Assembly: GCF_020165195.1 (NCBI RefSeq)
Contig: NZ_JAIUHR010000003.1
Location: forward strand, 1-64,000
From: Mesorhizobium sp. CA14
Lineage (GTDB): Bacteria > Pseudomonadota > Alphaproteobacteria > Rhizobiales > Rhizobiaceae
Reading direction: 5' to 3'
Length of the DNA: 64,000 bases
Shown: piece by piece, positions 44,898-52,392 of the stretch
Position numbering within the stretch: position 1 is the first letter of the stretch
Layout: every line of letters starts with the position of its first letter
Translations under genes and position numbers: made by a program
Notes under the pieces: model-generated
What the model saw: only the letters and a program-made list of their open reading frames with translations
Database searches by the model: none
What the model was told of the DNA's origin: nothing

Positions 44898-44935
44898 TAG
44901 TCAGTAGTCAGTAGTCAGTAGTCAGTAGTCAGTAG
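44898..44935. repeat. Tandem 7-bp repeat (TAGTCAG)
   Basis: Five complete head-to-tail copies of TAGTCAG followed by a partial TAG. CACTACTCACTAACCACTAC follows and could pair with AGTAG units of the array. A short slippage-prone simple repeat in the gap between convergent genes. Confidence 0.85.
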
Positions 44936-44963
44936 CTTCACTACTCACTAACCACTACTCACT

Positions 44964-45419
44964 TCACCCGCCATTCCGTTTCTCGCGGAAGAAATCCTTG
45001 AGGATGAGGGCAGCGTCGCTCTCGCCCATTCCCGGATAGATGTCGGGCGTGTGGTGGCAGGTGGGCGAAGCGAAGAAGCGCACGCCGTTGATCACCCCGC
45101 CGCCTTTCTCGTCGGCGGCGCCGAAATAGAGCCGCCGCAGCCTGGCGAAGGAGATCGCGCCGGCGCACATCGCGCAGGGCTCCAGCGTCACATAGAGATC
45201 GTGGCCGGTGAGGCGTTCGCTGGCGAGCTTCCGGCAGGCCTCGCGGATCGCCAGCATCTCGGCATGCGCGGTCGGGTCCGAGAGTTCGCGCGTGCGGTTG
45301 CCGGCTTTCGCGATCACCGTGCCGCCATTGGCGATCACGGCGCCGACCGGCACTTCGCCGCGGCCGGCGGCCGCCGCGGCCTCTTCAAGTGCCAGGGCCA
45401 TGAAATCCGGTCGTTTCAC
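44964..45419 (-). CDS. tadA: tRNA-specific adenosine-34 deaminase
   Basis: 151 residues from the GTG at 45419, chosen for the GGAG ribosome site upstream; a longer start at 45449 is possible. Zinc site HAE in DPTAHAEMLAI and PCAMC in TLEPCAMCAGAISFARL. ASPTCHHTPDI follows, and EVPVGAVIA is the N-terminal strand. Converts A34 to inosine in tRNA-Arg(ACG), as in all bacteria with this gene. Divergent from the pseudouridine synthase gene. Confidence 0.95.
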   Translation of the reverse strand: MKRPDFMALALEEAAAAAGRGEVPVGAVIANGGTVIAKAGNRTRELSDPTAHAEMLAIREACRKLASERLTGHDLYVTLEPCAMCAGAISFARLRRLYFGAADEKGGGVINGVRFFASPTCHHTPDIYPGMGESDAALILKDFFREKRNGG

Positions 45420-45600
45420 GCGGTCTCCATTCCGATTACTTCTCGCCACCCGAGAGTGATCCTGTTATCTAGCGCGAGACTCTGAAAACCGGAATCGGTT
45501 TTTGCCGCGCGGCTGGATGCGCAAAATCAAGAATGACACTGCCTGCGTTGGGCGTCCGCAAGGGCGCGCGGCGTCGTAGCAGGCGAAGACGAGCAAAGTA

Positions 45601-47610
45601 ATGAACGACGACAAGAAATCTCCACGCGGGCCGCGCAAAGGCGGCTCGAAACCGGCGGACCAGCGAGGCCGCGGCGGCAAGCCGGCCTTCGGTCCCAAGA
45701 AACCGTTCGTGAAGCGCGAGCGGCCTATGGCCGCCGAAGGCGAGCGCCGCGATGCCGATGGCCAACGCCGTGATGTCGACGGCGGACGCCGCGACTTCAA
45801 GCGCAGCTATAAGCCGCGCGAAGCGGGCGAGGGCGCCGAGCGCGGCGAAAGGCCTTTCCGCAAAGGCCCGCGCCCGGAAGGCAAGCCGTTCGAGAAGCGC
45901 GAGGGCCGCAAGCCCTACGCACCGCGCGGCGACCGGCCGGCGGCTGCCGACGGCGAGCGCCCGGCCCGCGATTTCAAGCGCAGCCACAAGCCGCGTGAAA
46001 TGGGGGAAGGCGGGGAGCGTGGCGACAGGCCGTTCCGCAAAGGTCCGCCGCGCGACGGCAAGCCCTTCGAGAAGGACCGCAAGCCCTACGCACCGCGTGG
46101 CGAGCGGCCGATGGCGGCCGACGGCGAGCGGGGAGAAAGACGTTTCGACCGTCCCAAGCGCGAATTCGGCGATCGCCCGGCACGCGACTTAGCCGACCGG
46201 CCGAAGCGCGAATTCGGCGATCGCCCGCCGCGCGACGGCATCGCAAGAAATCCGGAAGGCGGCTTCAAGCCGCGGCCGCGTCCCTCGGAAGCCGCGCCGG
46301 AGAGCGGCGAGCGCATCGCCAAGCGGCTGGCGCGCGCCGGCATCGCCTCGCGCCGCGACGCCGAAGAGCTGATCGCCGCCGGCCGCGTCAAGGTGAACGG
46401 CAAGGTGCTGGACTCGCCGGCCTTCAATGTCGGCGCCAACGACGTTATCCATCTCGACGGCACGGAGATCCCGCCGATCGAGCGCACGCGCCTCTTCCTG
46501 TTCCACAAGCCGGCGGGCGTCGTCACCACCAACCGCGATCCGGAAGGCCGCAAGACCGTCTTCGACGTGCTGCCGTCCGACCTGCCGCGGCTGATGACGA
46601 TCGGCCGGCTCGACATCAACACCGAGGGCCTTTTGCTGCTCACCAATGACGGCGGGCTGTCGCGCGTGCTCGAATTGCCGGCCACAGGCTGGCTGCGGCG
46701 CTATCGTGTGCGCGTCCACGGCAAGGTCGAGGAGAGCGCGCTCGCCGGCCTGCGCGAAGGCATCGCCGTCGACGGCGTCTTCTACGGCTCGATCGAAGCC
46801 TCGCTCGACCGCGAGCAGGGCACCAATGCCTGGCTGACCATCGGGCTCCGCGAAGGCAAGAACCGCGAGGTGAAGAACATCCTCGGCGCGCTCGGCCTCG
46901 ATGTGACGCGGCTGATCCGCATCTCCTACGGGCCGTTCCAGCTCGAGGATCTGCCGGAGGGCCATGTGCTCGAGATCAAGGGGCGTGTGCTGCGCGAACA
47001 GCTCGGCGAACGGCTGATCGAGGAATCCGGCGCCAATTTCGATGCCGAGATCCAAAAGCCGTTTTCCAACAAGCCGGTGCGCGGCGGCGCGCCGCGCCGC
47101 GAAGAGGCCGACCGGCCGAAATTCACGCGCGACGGCGACCGCCGGCCGATCGGCGAGGGCGGGCTGATCAAGGCGCGCAAGCGCCGCGAAGGCAGCCGCG
47201 ACGAGGCGCTGAGCAAGCTCTCGACGAAACCGGACCGGGCGTTTGGCGAGCGCGGCGCGCCCTCCGACCGCGGCGGTTTCGGTGACAAGCCTCGCGGTGG
47301 GTTCGGCGACAAGCCCCGCTTCGGCGGCAAGAAATCCGAACGCGAGCAGCGGCCGATCGAACCGCCGGGCCAGCGCAAGGCCAATGTCTGGATGGCGCCG
47401 GGCGCCAGGCCGATCGGCAAGGGCAGGGCAGAAGCCGATGCCGCCAAGGCCGCCGAGGCCAAGGCGCGCAAGGCGTCTTTCAAACCGGGCGGCAAGGGCA
47501 AGCCAGGCGCAAAGCCGTTCGGCAAGCCGCGCGGCGATCGCCCTGAAGGCGATGGCGGCGACAGGCCGCGCGGTCCGAAGAGGGGCGGCGATGCGGATCG
47601 TCGGCGGTGA
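45601..47610 (+). CDS. rluB-like: 23S rRNA pseudouridine synthase, RluB/RsuA family, with long basic tails
   Basis: 669 residues. Residues about 1-230 are a highly repetitive Arg/Lys/Gly/Pro/Glu-rich tail (repeats such as RPFRKGP, GKPFEK, KPYAPRG and RPKREFGDRP). Then comes an S4 domain (RIAKRLARAGIASRRDAEEL) and the RluB/RsuA catalytic domain with FLFHKPAGVVTTNRDPEG, TIGRLDINTEGLLLLTND (catalytic Asp) and REGKNREVKNI. Residues about 475-669 form a second Lys/Arg/Gly-rich tail. Core enzymes are about 250 residues. The tails likely bind rRNA. The 3' end overlaps rsmD by 20 bp. Confidence 0.93.
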   Translation: MNDDKKSPRGPRKGGSKPADQRGRGGKPAFGPKKPFVKRERPMAAEGERRDADGQRRDVDGGRRDFKRSYKPREAGEGAERGERPFRKGPRPEGKPFEKREGRKPYAPRGDRPAAADGERPARDFKRSHKPREMGEGGERGDRPFRKGPPRDGKPFEKDRKPYAPRGERPMAADGERGERRFDRPKREFGDRPARDLADRPKREFGDRPPRDGIARNPEGGFKPRPRPSEAAPESGERIAKRLARAGIASRRDAEELIAAGRVKVNGKVLDSPAFNVGANDVIHLDGTEIPPIERTRLFLFHKPAGVVTTNRDPEGRKTVFDVLPSDLPRLMTIGRLDINTEGLLLLTNDGGLSRVLELPATGWLRRYRVRVHGKVEESALAGLREGIAVDGVFYGSIEASLDREQGTNAWLTIGLREGKNREVKNILGALGLDVTRLIRISYGPFQLEDLPEGHVLEIKGRVLREQLGERLIEESGANFDAEIQKPFSNKPVRGGAPRREEADRPKFTRDGDRRPIGEGGLIKARKRREGSRDEALSKLSTKPDRAFGERGAPSDRGGFGDKPRGGFGDKPRFGGKKSEREQRPIEPPGQRKANVWMAPGARPIGKGRAEADAAKAAEAKARKASFKPGGKGKPGAKPFGKPRGDRPEGDGGDRPRGPKRGGDADRRR

Positions 47611-48145
47611 GTTCCGCGGGCGTCCGCTGGCGACGCCGAAAAGCAATGCCATCCGCCCAACCACTGACCGCACCCGCGAGGCGGTGTTCAACGTCCTTGC
47701 GCATCGCTACGCGGAAAGGCTCGAAGGCGGCCGCGTGCTCGATCTCTTCGCCGGCACCGGCGCGCTCGGGCTTGAGGCGCTGTCGCGCGGCGCCTCCTAC
47801 TGTGTCTTCATCGAGGAATCGACGGAAGGGCGAGGCCTGATCCGCGAAAATGTCGAGGCCTATGGGCTCAGCGGTCGCACCAAGATTTTTCGTCGCGACG
47901 CCGCGCATCTCGGCGAAGTCGGTACGATCTCGCCCTTCGGGCTGGTCTTTGCCGATCCGCCCTATGGCAAAGGGCTCGGCGAGCGCGCGCTGCGCTCGGC
48001 CAAGGCCGGCGGCTGGCTTCTGCCTGGCGCGCTCTGCGTCGTCGAGGAGGCTGCCTCGGCGCCATTCGAACCGGGCGCCGGTTTTTCGGTGATGGATGAG
48101 CGCAATTACGGCGAAACGGTTATTCGGTTTATCGTCGTTGGCTGA
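47591..48145 (+). CDS. rsmD: 16S rRNA (guanine-966-N2) methyltransferase
   Basis: 184 residues from the ATG at 47591 (MRIVGGEFRGRPLATP), which lies inside the rluB-like gene end (20-bp overlap). SAM motif VLDLFAGTGALGLEAL and catalytic motif FADPPYGKGLGERAL (DPPY). The N-terminal RGRPL/RPTTDRTREAVFNVL layout is specific to RsmD. Methylates G966 of 16S rRNA. Overlap with rluB-like gene gives translational coupling of two rRNA-modifying enzymes. Confidence 0.95.
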   Translation: MRIVGGEFRGRPLATPKSNAIRPTTDRTREAVFNVLAHRYAERLEGGRVLDLFAGTGALGLEALSRGASYCVFIEESTEGRGLIRENVEAYGLSGRTKIFRRDAAHLGEVGTISPFGLVFADPPYGKGLGERALRSAKAGGWLLPGALCVVEEAASAPFEPGAGFSVMDERNYGETVIRFIVVG

Positions 48146-48274
48146 GCCTGATGCTTCCTCTTCTCCGGCAGGGGAAGAAGGAAAAGGCGCAAGCGCCTCG
48201 AAAATGCCGAACAATTCGCTTTGCCTCGCCGGCGAACCTTGCCTATCGTCGCGCAACCGGAACCGGAGACCTTG

Positions 48275-49633
48275 ATGACACCAACGGGGATTGGGCTGCG
48301 AGCGGCGCTTCTTGCCGGCACGCTGGCGCTCGCCGCAGTTCCGGCCCGCGCGGCCGATGACGGCGCGGTCAAGGATTTCCTGCTCGACAACGGAATGGAA
48401 GTGGTCGTCATCCCGGACCACCGCGCCCCGATCGTCACCCATATGGTCTGGTACAAGATCGGCAGCGCTGACGAGCCGCCCGGCAAATCCGGCATCGCGC
48501 ATTTCTTCGAGCACTTGATGTTCAAGGCCACGACCAAACACGCCGCCGGCGAGTTCGACCGTGCCGTGGCCGAGATCGGCGGCTCAAATAACGCCTTCAC
48601 CTCCTACGATTACACCGCCTTCCACGAGACGGTGCCACCTTCCGCGCTCGAAGAGATGATGGGCTTCGAGGCCGATCGCATGCGCAACCTCATCCTGACC
48701 GACGATGTCATCAAGACCGAGCGCGACGTGATCCTGGAGGAGCGCCGCTCGCGCATCGACGGCAATCCGCAGGCGGTGCTCGACGAGGAAGTCGATGCGA
48801 CGCTCTGGCAGAACCAGCCATACCGCATTCCGGTCATTGGCTGGATGCAGGAGATGGAGCAGTTGAACCGTCCGGACGCGAAAGCCTTCTACGACGCCTA
48901 CTATCGGCCGAACAACGCCGTGCTGGTGGTGGTGGGCGATGTCGATCCCAACGCGGTGAAGGCGATGGCCGAAAGGACCTATGGCAAGGTCGCCCGCGGC
49001 CCGGACCTGCGGCCGCGCATCCGTCCGGTCGAGCCCGAGCAGAACACGAAGCGCACGGTGACGCTCACCGACGCACGCGTCTCGGTGCCGAGCTTTTCGA
49101 CGCAATGGGTGGTGCCGTCCTATCATACGGCCAAGCCGGGCGAAGCCGAGGCGCTCGACCTGCTTGCCGAGATCCTCGGCGGCGACAACCGCAGCAGGTT
49201 GTACCAGCAGCTCGTCGTCAAGCAGGGTATCGCTTCCGAGGCCGGCGCCTACTTCCAGGGCACCATGCTCGACGCCACCAACTTCACCGTCTATGGCGCC
49301 CCGCGCGGCGACGCCAACCTTGTCGACATCGAGGCGGCGGTCGATGCCGAGATCGCGCGCATCGTCAAGGACGGCGTGAGCGAAGATGAGTTGGAGCGGG
49401 CCAAGACCCGTTATGTGCGCTCCATGATCTTTGCGCGCGACAAGCAGGAAGACATGGCCAACATGTATGGCTCGACGCTTGCCACGGGCGGCAATGTCAA
49501 GGACGTCCAGGAATGGCCCGACCGCATCCGCAAGGTAACCGCCGCTGAGGTCAAGGCGGTCGCCGCCCGCTATCTGGTGCTCGATCGCTCCACCAGCGGC
49601 TACCTCTTGCCGCAGCAGCAGGCGGGGAATTGA
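48275..49633 (+). CDS. M16-family zinc metallopeptidase, catalytic subunit
   Basis: 452 residues from the ATG at 48275 (CCGGAGACCTTG before it). Signal peptide ending AVPARA. The inverted zinc motif HFFEHLMF (HXXEH) with the downstream Glu region ([20 protein letters not shown]) is intact. The C-terminal M16 half has [20 protein letters not shown] and [14 protein letters not shown]. Expected in the periplasm or on the membrane. Its stop overlaps the start of the second M16 gene, fixing a coupled pair. Confidence 0.93.
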   Translation: MTPTGIGLRAALLAGTLALAAVPARAADDGAVKDFLLDNGMEVVVIPDHRAPIVTHMVWYKIGSADEPPGKSGIAHFFEHLMFKATTKHAAGEFDRAVAEIGGSNNAFTSYDYTAFHETVPPSALEEMMGFEADRMRNLILTDDVIKTERDVILEERRSRIDGNPQAVLDEEVDATLWQNQPYRIPVIGWMQEMEQLNRPDAKAFYDAYYRPNNAVLVVVGDVDPNAVKAMAERTYGKVARGPDLRPRIRPVEPEQNTKRTVTLTDARVSVPSFSTQWVVPSYHTAKPGEAEALDLLAEILGGDNRSRLYQQLVVKQGIASEAGAYFQGTMLDATNFTVYGAPRGDANLVDIEAAVDAEIARIVKDGVSEDELERAKTRYVRSMIFARDKQEDMANMYGSTLATGGNVKDVQEWPDRIRKVTAAEVKAVAARYLVLDRSTSGYLLPQQQAGN

Positions 49634-51030
49634 TGATGAGCATGGTTCTTGGCCGCACGATCGCGTCTCCTTCCCCGGCGAGAGAGGAAGGCAAGCTCTA
49701 CCGCGCCGTCGCCACCCTTTGCTTTGCCCTGTTCTTCCTGCTTTTGCCGGTGCTCGCCGCGCGCGCCGAGATGAACATCCAGGAGGTGAAGTCTAAGAAG
49801 GGCGTCACCGCCTGGCTGGTGGAAGACCATTCGATCCCGCTGATTGCGATCCGTTTCGTCTTCGACGGCGGCACGGCGCAGGACCCTGCCGGCAAGGAAG
49901 GCCTGGTCAACCTGATGACCGGGCTGTTCGATGAGGGCGCCGGCGGCCTCGACAGCGAGGCCTTCCAGGTGAAGCTCGACGATGCCGGCGCCGAGATGAG
50001 TTTTCAGGCCGCCCGCGATGGCACCTATGGCTCGATGCGCATGCTGTCCGAGCAGAAGGACGAGGCTTTTGGCCTGCTGAAGCTGGCGGTGAACAGTCCG
50101 CGCTTCGATCAGGCGCCGATCGACCGCATCCGCGCCCAGATACTGTCCGGCATCCTCGCCAATGAGCGGGACCCCAACACGATCGGCCAGCAGCGCTGGC
50201 TGCGCGCGATCTATGGCCAGCATCCCTATGCGCGGCCGGACGAGGGCGACAAAGACAGCCTCGCCGCCATCACTGCCGACGACCTCAGGGCCTTCCACAA
50301 AGCGAATTTCGCCCGTGGCGGCCTGCATGTAGCGGTGGTGGGCGATATCGACGCCGCCACGTTGAGCGGCAGGCTTGACGAGGTGTTCGGCGACCTGCCG
50401 GACAGGCAGACGCTGGCGCAGGTTGCCGACGTCAAGCCCAAGCTCGGCCAGCAGCTCGAAGTGAATTACGACTTGCCGCAGACCTCCCTGCAGCTTGCCT
50501 GGCCGGGCGTGAAGCGCAGCGATCCCGATTTCTACGCCGCCGCGCTGATGAACGAGATTCTCGGCGGCTCGACATTCACCTCGCGGCTTTACGAGCAGGT
50601 GCGCGAGAAACGCGGCCTTGCCTATAGCGTCAGCTCCGATCTCGTCGATCACGAGCATTCCAACGCGCTGCTGGTGACGACGGCGACGCGTTCGGACCGC
50701 GCGGCCGAAACGCTTGTCATCGTGCGCCAGGTGGTGAAGGACATGGCCGAGAACGGCCCGACGGAGGAAGAGCTCGCGGCGACCAAGAAATACATGGTCG
50801 GCGCCTACGCTATCAACAATCTGGATTCCTCCAGTTCCATCGCCACGACGCTGGTGGAGCTGCAGATCGATCATCTCGGCATCGACTACATCAAGCGGCG
50901 CGCGGCTCTCATCAACGCGGTGACGCTGGCCGACGTCAAGGCGGCGGCGAAGAAGCTCCTGTCGTCCGACCCCGCGGTGATGGTCATCGGGCCGCCGCTG
51001 GTTCAGGTGGCGGGAGTCCGCAAGGGATGA
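49633..51030 (+). CDS. M16-family protein without the zinc motif, partner subunit
   Basis: 465 residues starting at 49633 or the next ATG. A hydrophobic signal region (ATLCFALFFLLLPVLAARA) precedes the mature part. At the position of HXXEH the sequence reads GLVNLMTGLFDEGAG, so the zinc ligands are missing. The C-terminal half is normal (LNEILGGSTFTSRLYEQVRE-type, here MNEILGGSTFTSRLYEQVRE; KRGLAYSVSSDL). Pairs of one active and one inactive M16 protein form heterodimers in other bacteria. Coupled to the upstream catalytic gene and followed directly by the patatin-like gene. Confidence 0.92.
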   Translation: MMSMVLGRTIASPSPAREEGKLYRAVATLCFALFFLLLPVLAARAEMNIQEVKSKKGVTAWLVEDHSIPLIAIRFVFDGGTAQDPAGKEGLVNLMTGLFDEGAGGLDSEAFQVKLDDAGAEMSFQAARDGTYGSMRMLSEQKDEAFGLLKLAVNSPRFDQAPIDRIRAQILSGILANERDPNTIGQQRWLRAIYGQHPYARPDEGDKDSLAAITADDLRAFHKANFARGGLHVAVVGDIDAATLSGRLDEVFGDLPDRQTLAQVADVKPKLGQQLEVNYDLPQTSLQLAWPGVKRSDPDFYAAALMNEILGGSTFTSRLYEQVREKRGLAYSVSSDLVDHEHSNALLVTTATRSDRAAETLVIVRQVVKDMAENGPTEEELAATKKYMVGAYAINNLDSSSSIATTLVELQIDHLGIDYIKRRAALINAVTLADVKAAAKKLLSSDPAVMVIGPPLVQVAGVRKG

Positions 51031-51881
51031 GCCCGACCTTCGGGGTGGCCTTCGGCGGCGGTGGCGCGCGCGGTCTCGCGCATATCCATATCATCGAGGC
51101 TCTCGACGAGCTTGGCATCAGGCCGGCGGCGATTGCCGGCTCGTCGATCGGCGCCATCATGGGCGCCGGCATGGCGTCGGGCATGAAGGGTGCCGAGATT
51201 CACGATTATGCGCGATCGATCCTCGGCAGCCGGGCCGAGGTGGCGGCGCGCATGTGGCGCTCGCGGCCGGGCACGATCGCCGAGGCCATGCAGGGCGGCA
51301 TCCGCGTCAGCCAGTTCAACATCGAGCGCATCCTGAAGGCTTTCCTGCCGGAGGCGATTCCGCAGACATTCGAGGCGCTGAAGATCCCGCTCAAGGTGAC
51401 GGCGACCGATTATTTTGGCCACTGCCTTGCGGTGTTTACCGAAGGCGACCTGCATTCAGCGCTTGCCGCTTCGGCGGCCATCCCGGCGGTCTTCCGTCCG
51501 GTGACGCGCGAGGGCCGCGTGCTGATCGATGGCGGCATCTACAATCCCGTGCCTTTCGATCTCATCGAGGAGGACGCCGACATCATCATCGCCGTCGACG
51601 TCGTCGGCGCGCCGAGCGAGGCCGAGCGCAGGCATCCGACCACCGTCGATCTGATGTATGGCGCCACGCAATTGATGATGCAGTCGATCATCGCCAACAA
51701 GCTCAGACAGCACCCGCCGGACATTCTGATCCGGCCGAATGTCTCGAAATACCGCGTGCTCGAATTCCTCAAGATCGAGGCGCTGATGGCCGAGACGGCG
51801 GAGATCAAGGACGAGCTGAAGCGCGCCGTCGAGAGGGCCGTGGAAGCGCATGACGGCCGGCGCGGCAAGAAGGTGATCTGA
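51027..51881 (+). CDS. Patatin-like phospholipase (RssA/YchK type)
   Basis: 284 residues, start overlapping the preceding stop (ATGA). Oxyanion motif AFGGGGARGLAHIHIIEALD, nucleophile GSSIGAIMGAG (Ser in GXSXG) and DGGIYNPVPFDLIEE (catalytic Asp). A single-domain serine hydrolase of the RssA type acting on lipids. The overlap with the M16 pair suggests one operon linking peptide and lipid turnover at the envelope. No signal peptide is visible. Confidence 0.93.
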   Translation: MSPTFGVAFGGGGARGLAHIHIIEALDELGIRPAAIAGSSIGAIMGAGMASGMKGAEIHDYARSILGSRAEVAARMWRSRPGTIAEAMQGGIRVSQFNIERILKAFLPEAIPQTFEALKIPLKVTATDYFGHCLAVFTEGDLHSALAASAAIPAVFRPVTREGRVLIDGGIYNPVPFDLIEEDADIIIAVDVVGAPSEAERRHPTTVDLMYGATQLMMQSIIANKLRQHPPDILIRPNVSKYRVLEFLKIEALMAETAEIKDELKRAVERAVEAHDGRRGKKVI

Positions 51882-52071
51882 GAGCCCCGGCGGCCGCGCC
51901 GTTTTACGGAACGGGATCGACCGAAACCGGGCAGCCCGAGGTCTGATAGGGGCGACGCAAAGGTCCCTCATAAAATAAGACCTAAGAATAGCATCAAGTA
52001 TTCTTTACGCTGATTGGCCGTGTTTGCGCGCAGGTTTGACTTTTGTCATTAACTCTTCATCGAATTGCCCG

Positions 52072-52099
52072 TTGACGCACGCTGCAGTAGAGTTAATAA
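52072..52099 (+). promoter_or_regulatory. Candidate promoter of the type I secretion locus
   Basis: TTGACG (52072-52077) and TAATAA (52094-52099) separated by 16 bp lie in an AT-rich stretch within the 511-bp gene-free region 51882-52392. If used, the DUF11 gene would have a leader of about 285 bases. The rest of the region contains no coding sequence that I can support. Confidence 0.45.
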
Positions 52100-52345
52100 T
52101 ACGCTAATATAGAGTAGCGTGAAAAATCTCCCGACCGGCAACAACGGGGTACCGCGCTACTGGGGTAGGGGAAACACAGCGCGGCATCTATGCCGCTTCA
52201 GCCGTCACAATCGGATCGCCAGCCGTCGTGAGCCGCTATCTGCTGCTCGCTGGCCGGAGCCGGTGGGCGCGGCTTGCCGAACGCCAAGCTGATCCTCCTC
52301 ACTGAATTCGGGCACCGATCTCGGCGCCTTTGGCATGGGTAGTTC

Positions 52346-52380
52346 GCCGCTATCGGCGGCCAATAAGGCGCGCTTGCGCC
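52346..52380 (+). promoter_or_regulatory. Two leader hairpins beside the DUF11-gene ribosome site
   Basis: GCCGC-TATCG-GCGGC (52346-52360) and GGCGC-GCTT-GCGCC (52367-52380) are perfect stems. The second ends one base before GTGGAGGATGAC, the ribosome site of the gene starting at 52393. Such a layout could affect translation start. Confidence 0.5.
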
Positions 52381-52392
52381 GTGGAGGATGAC

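Noticed and set aside
44898..44935. CRISPR-like reading of the TAGTCAG array
   Set aside because: Units are contiguous 7-mers with no spacers.
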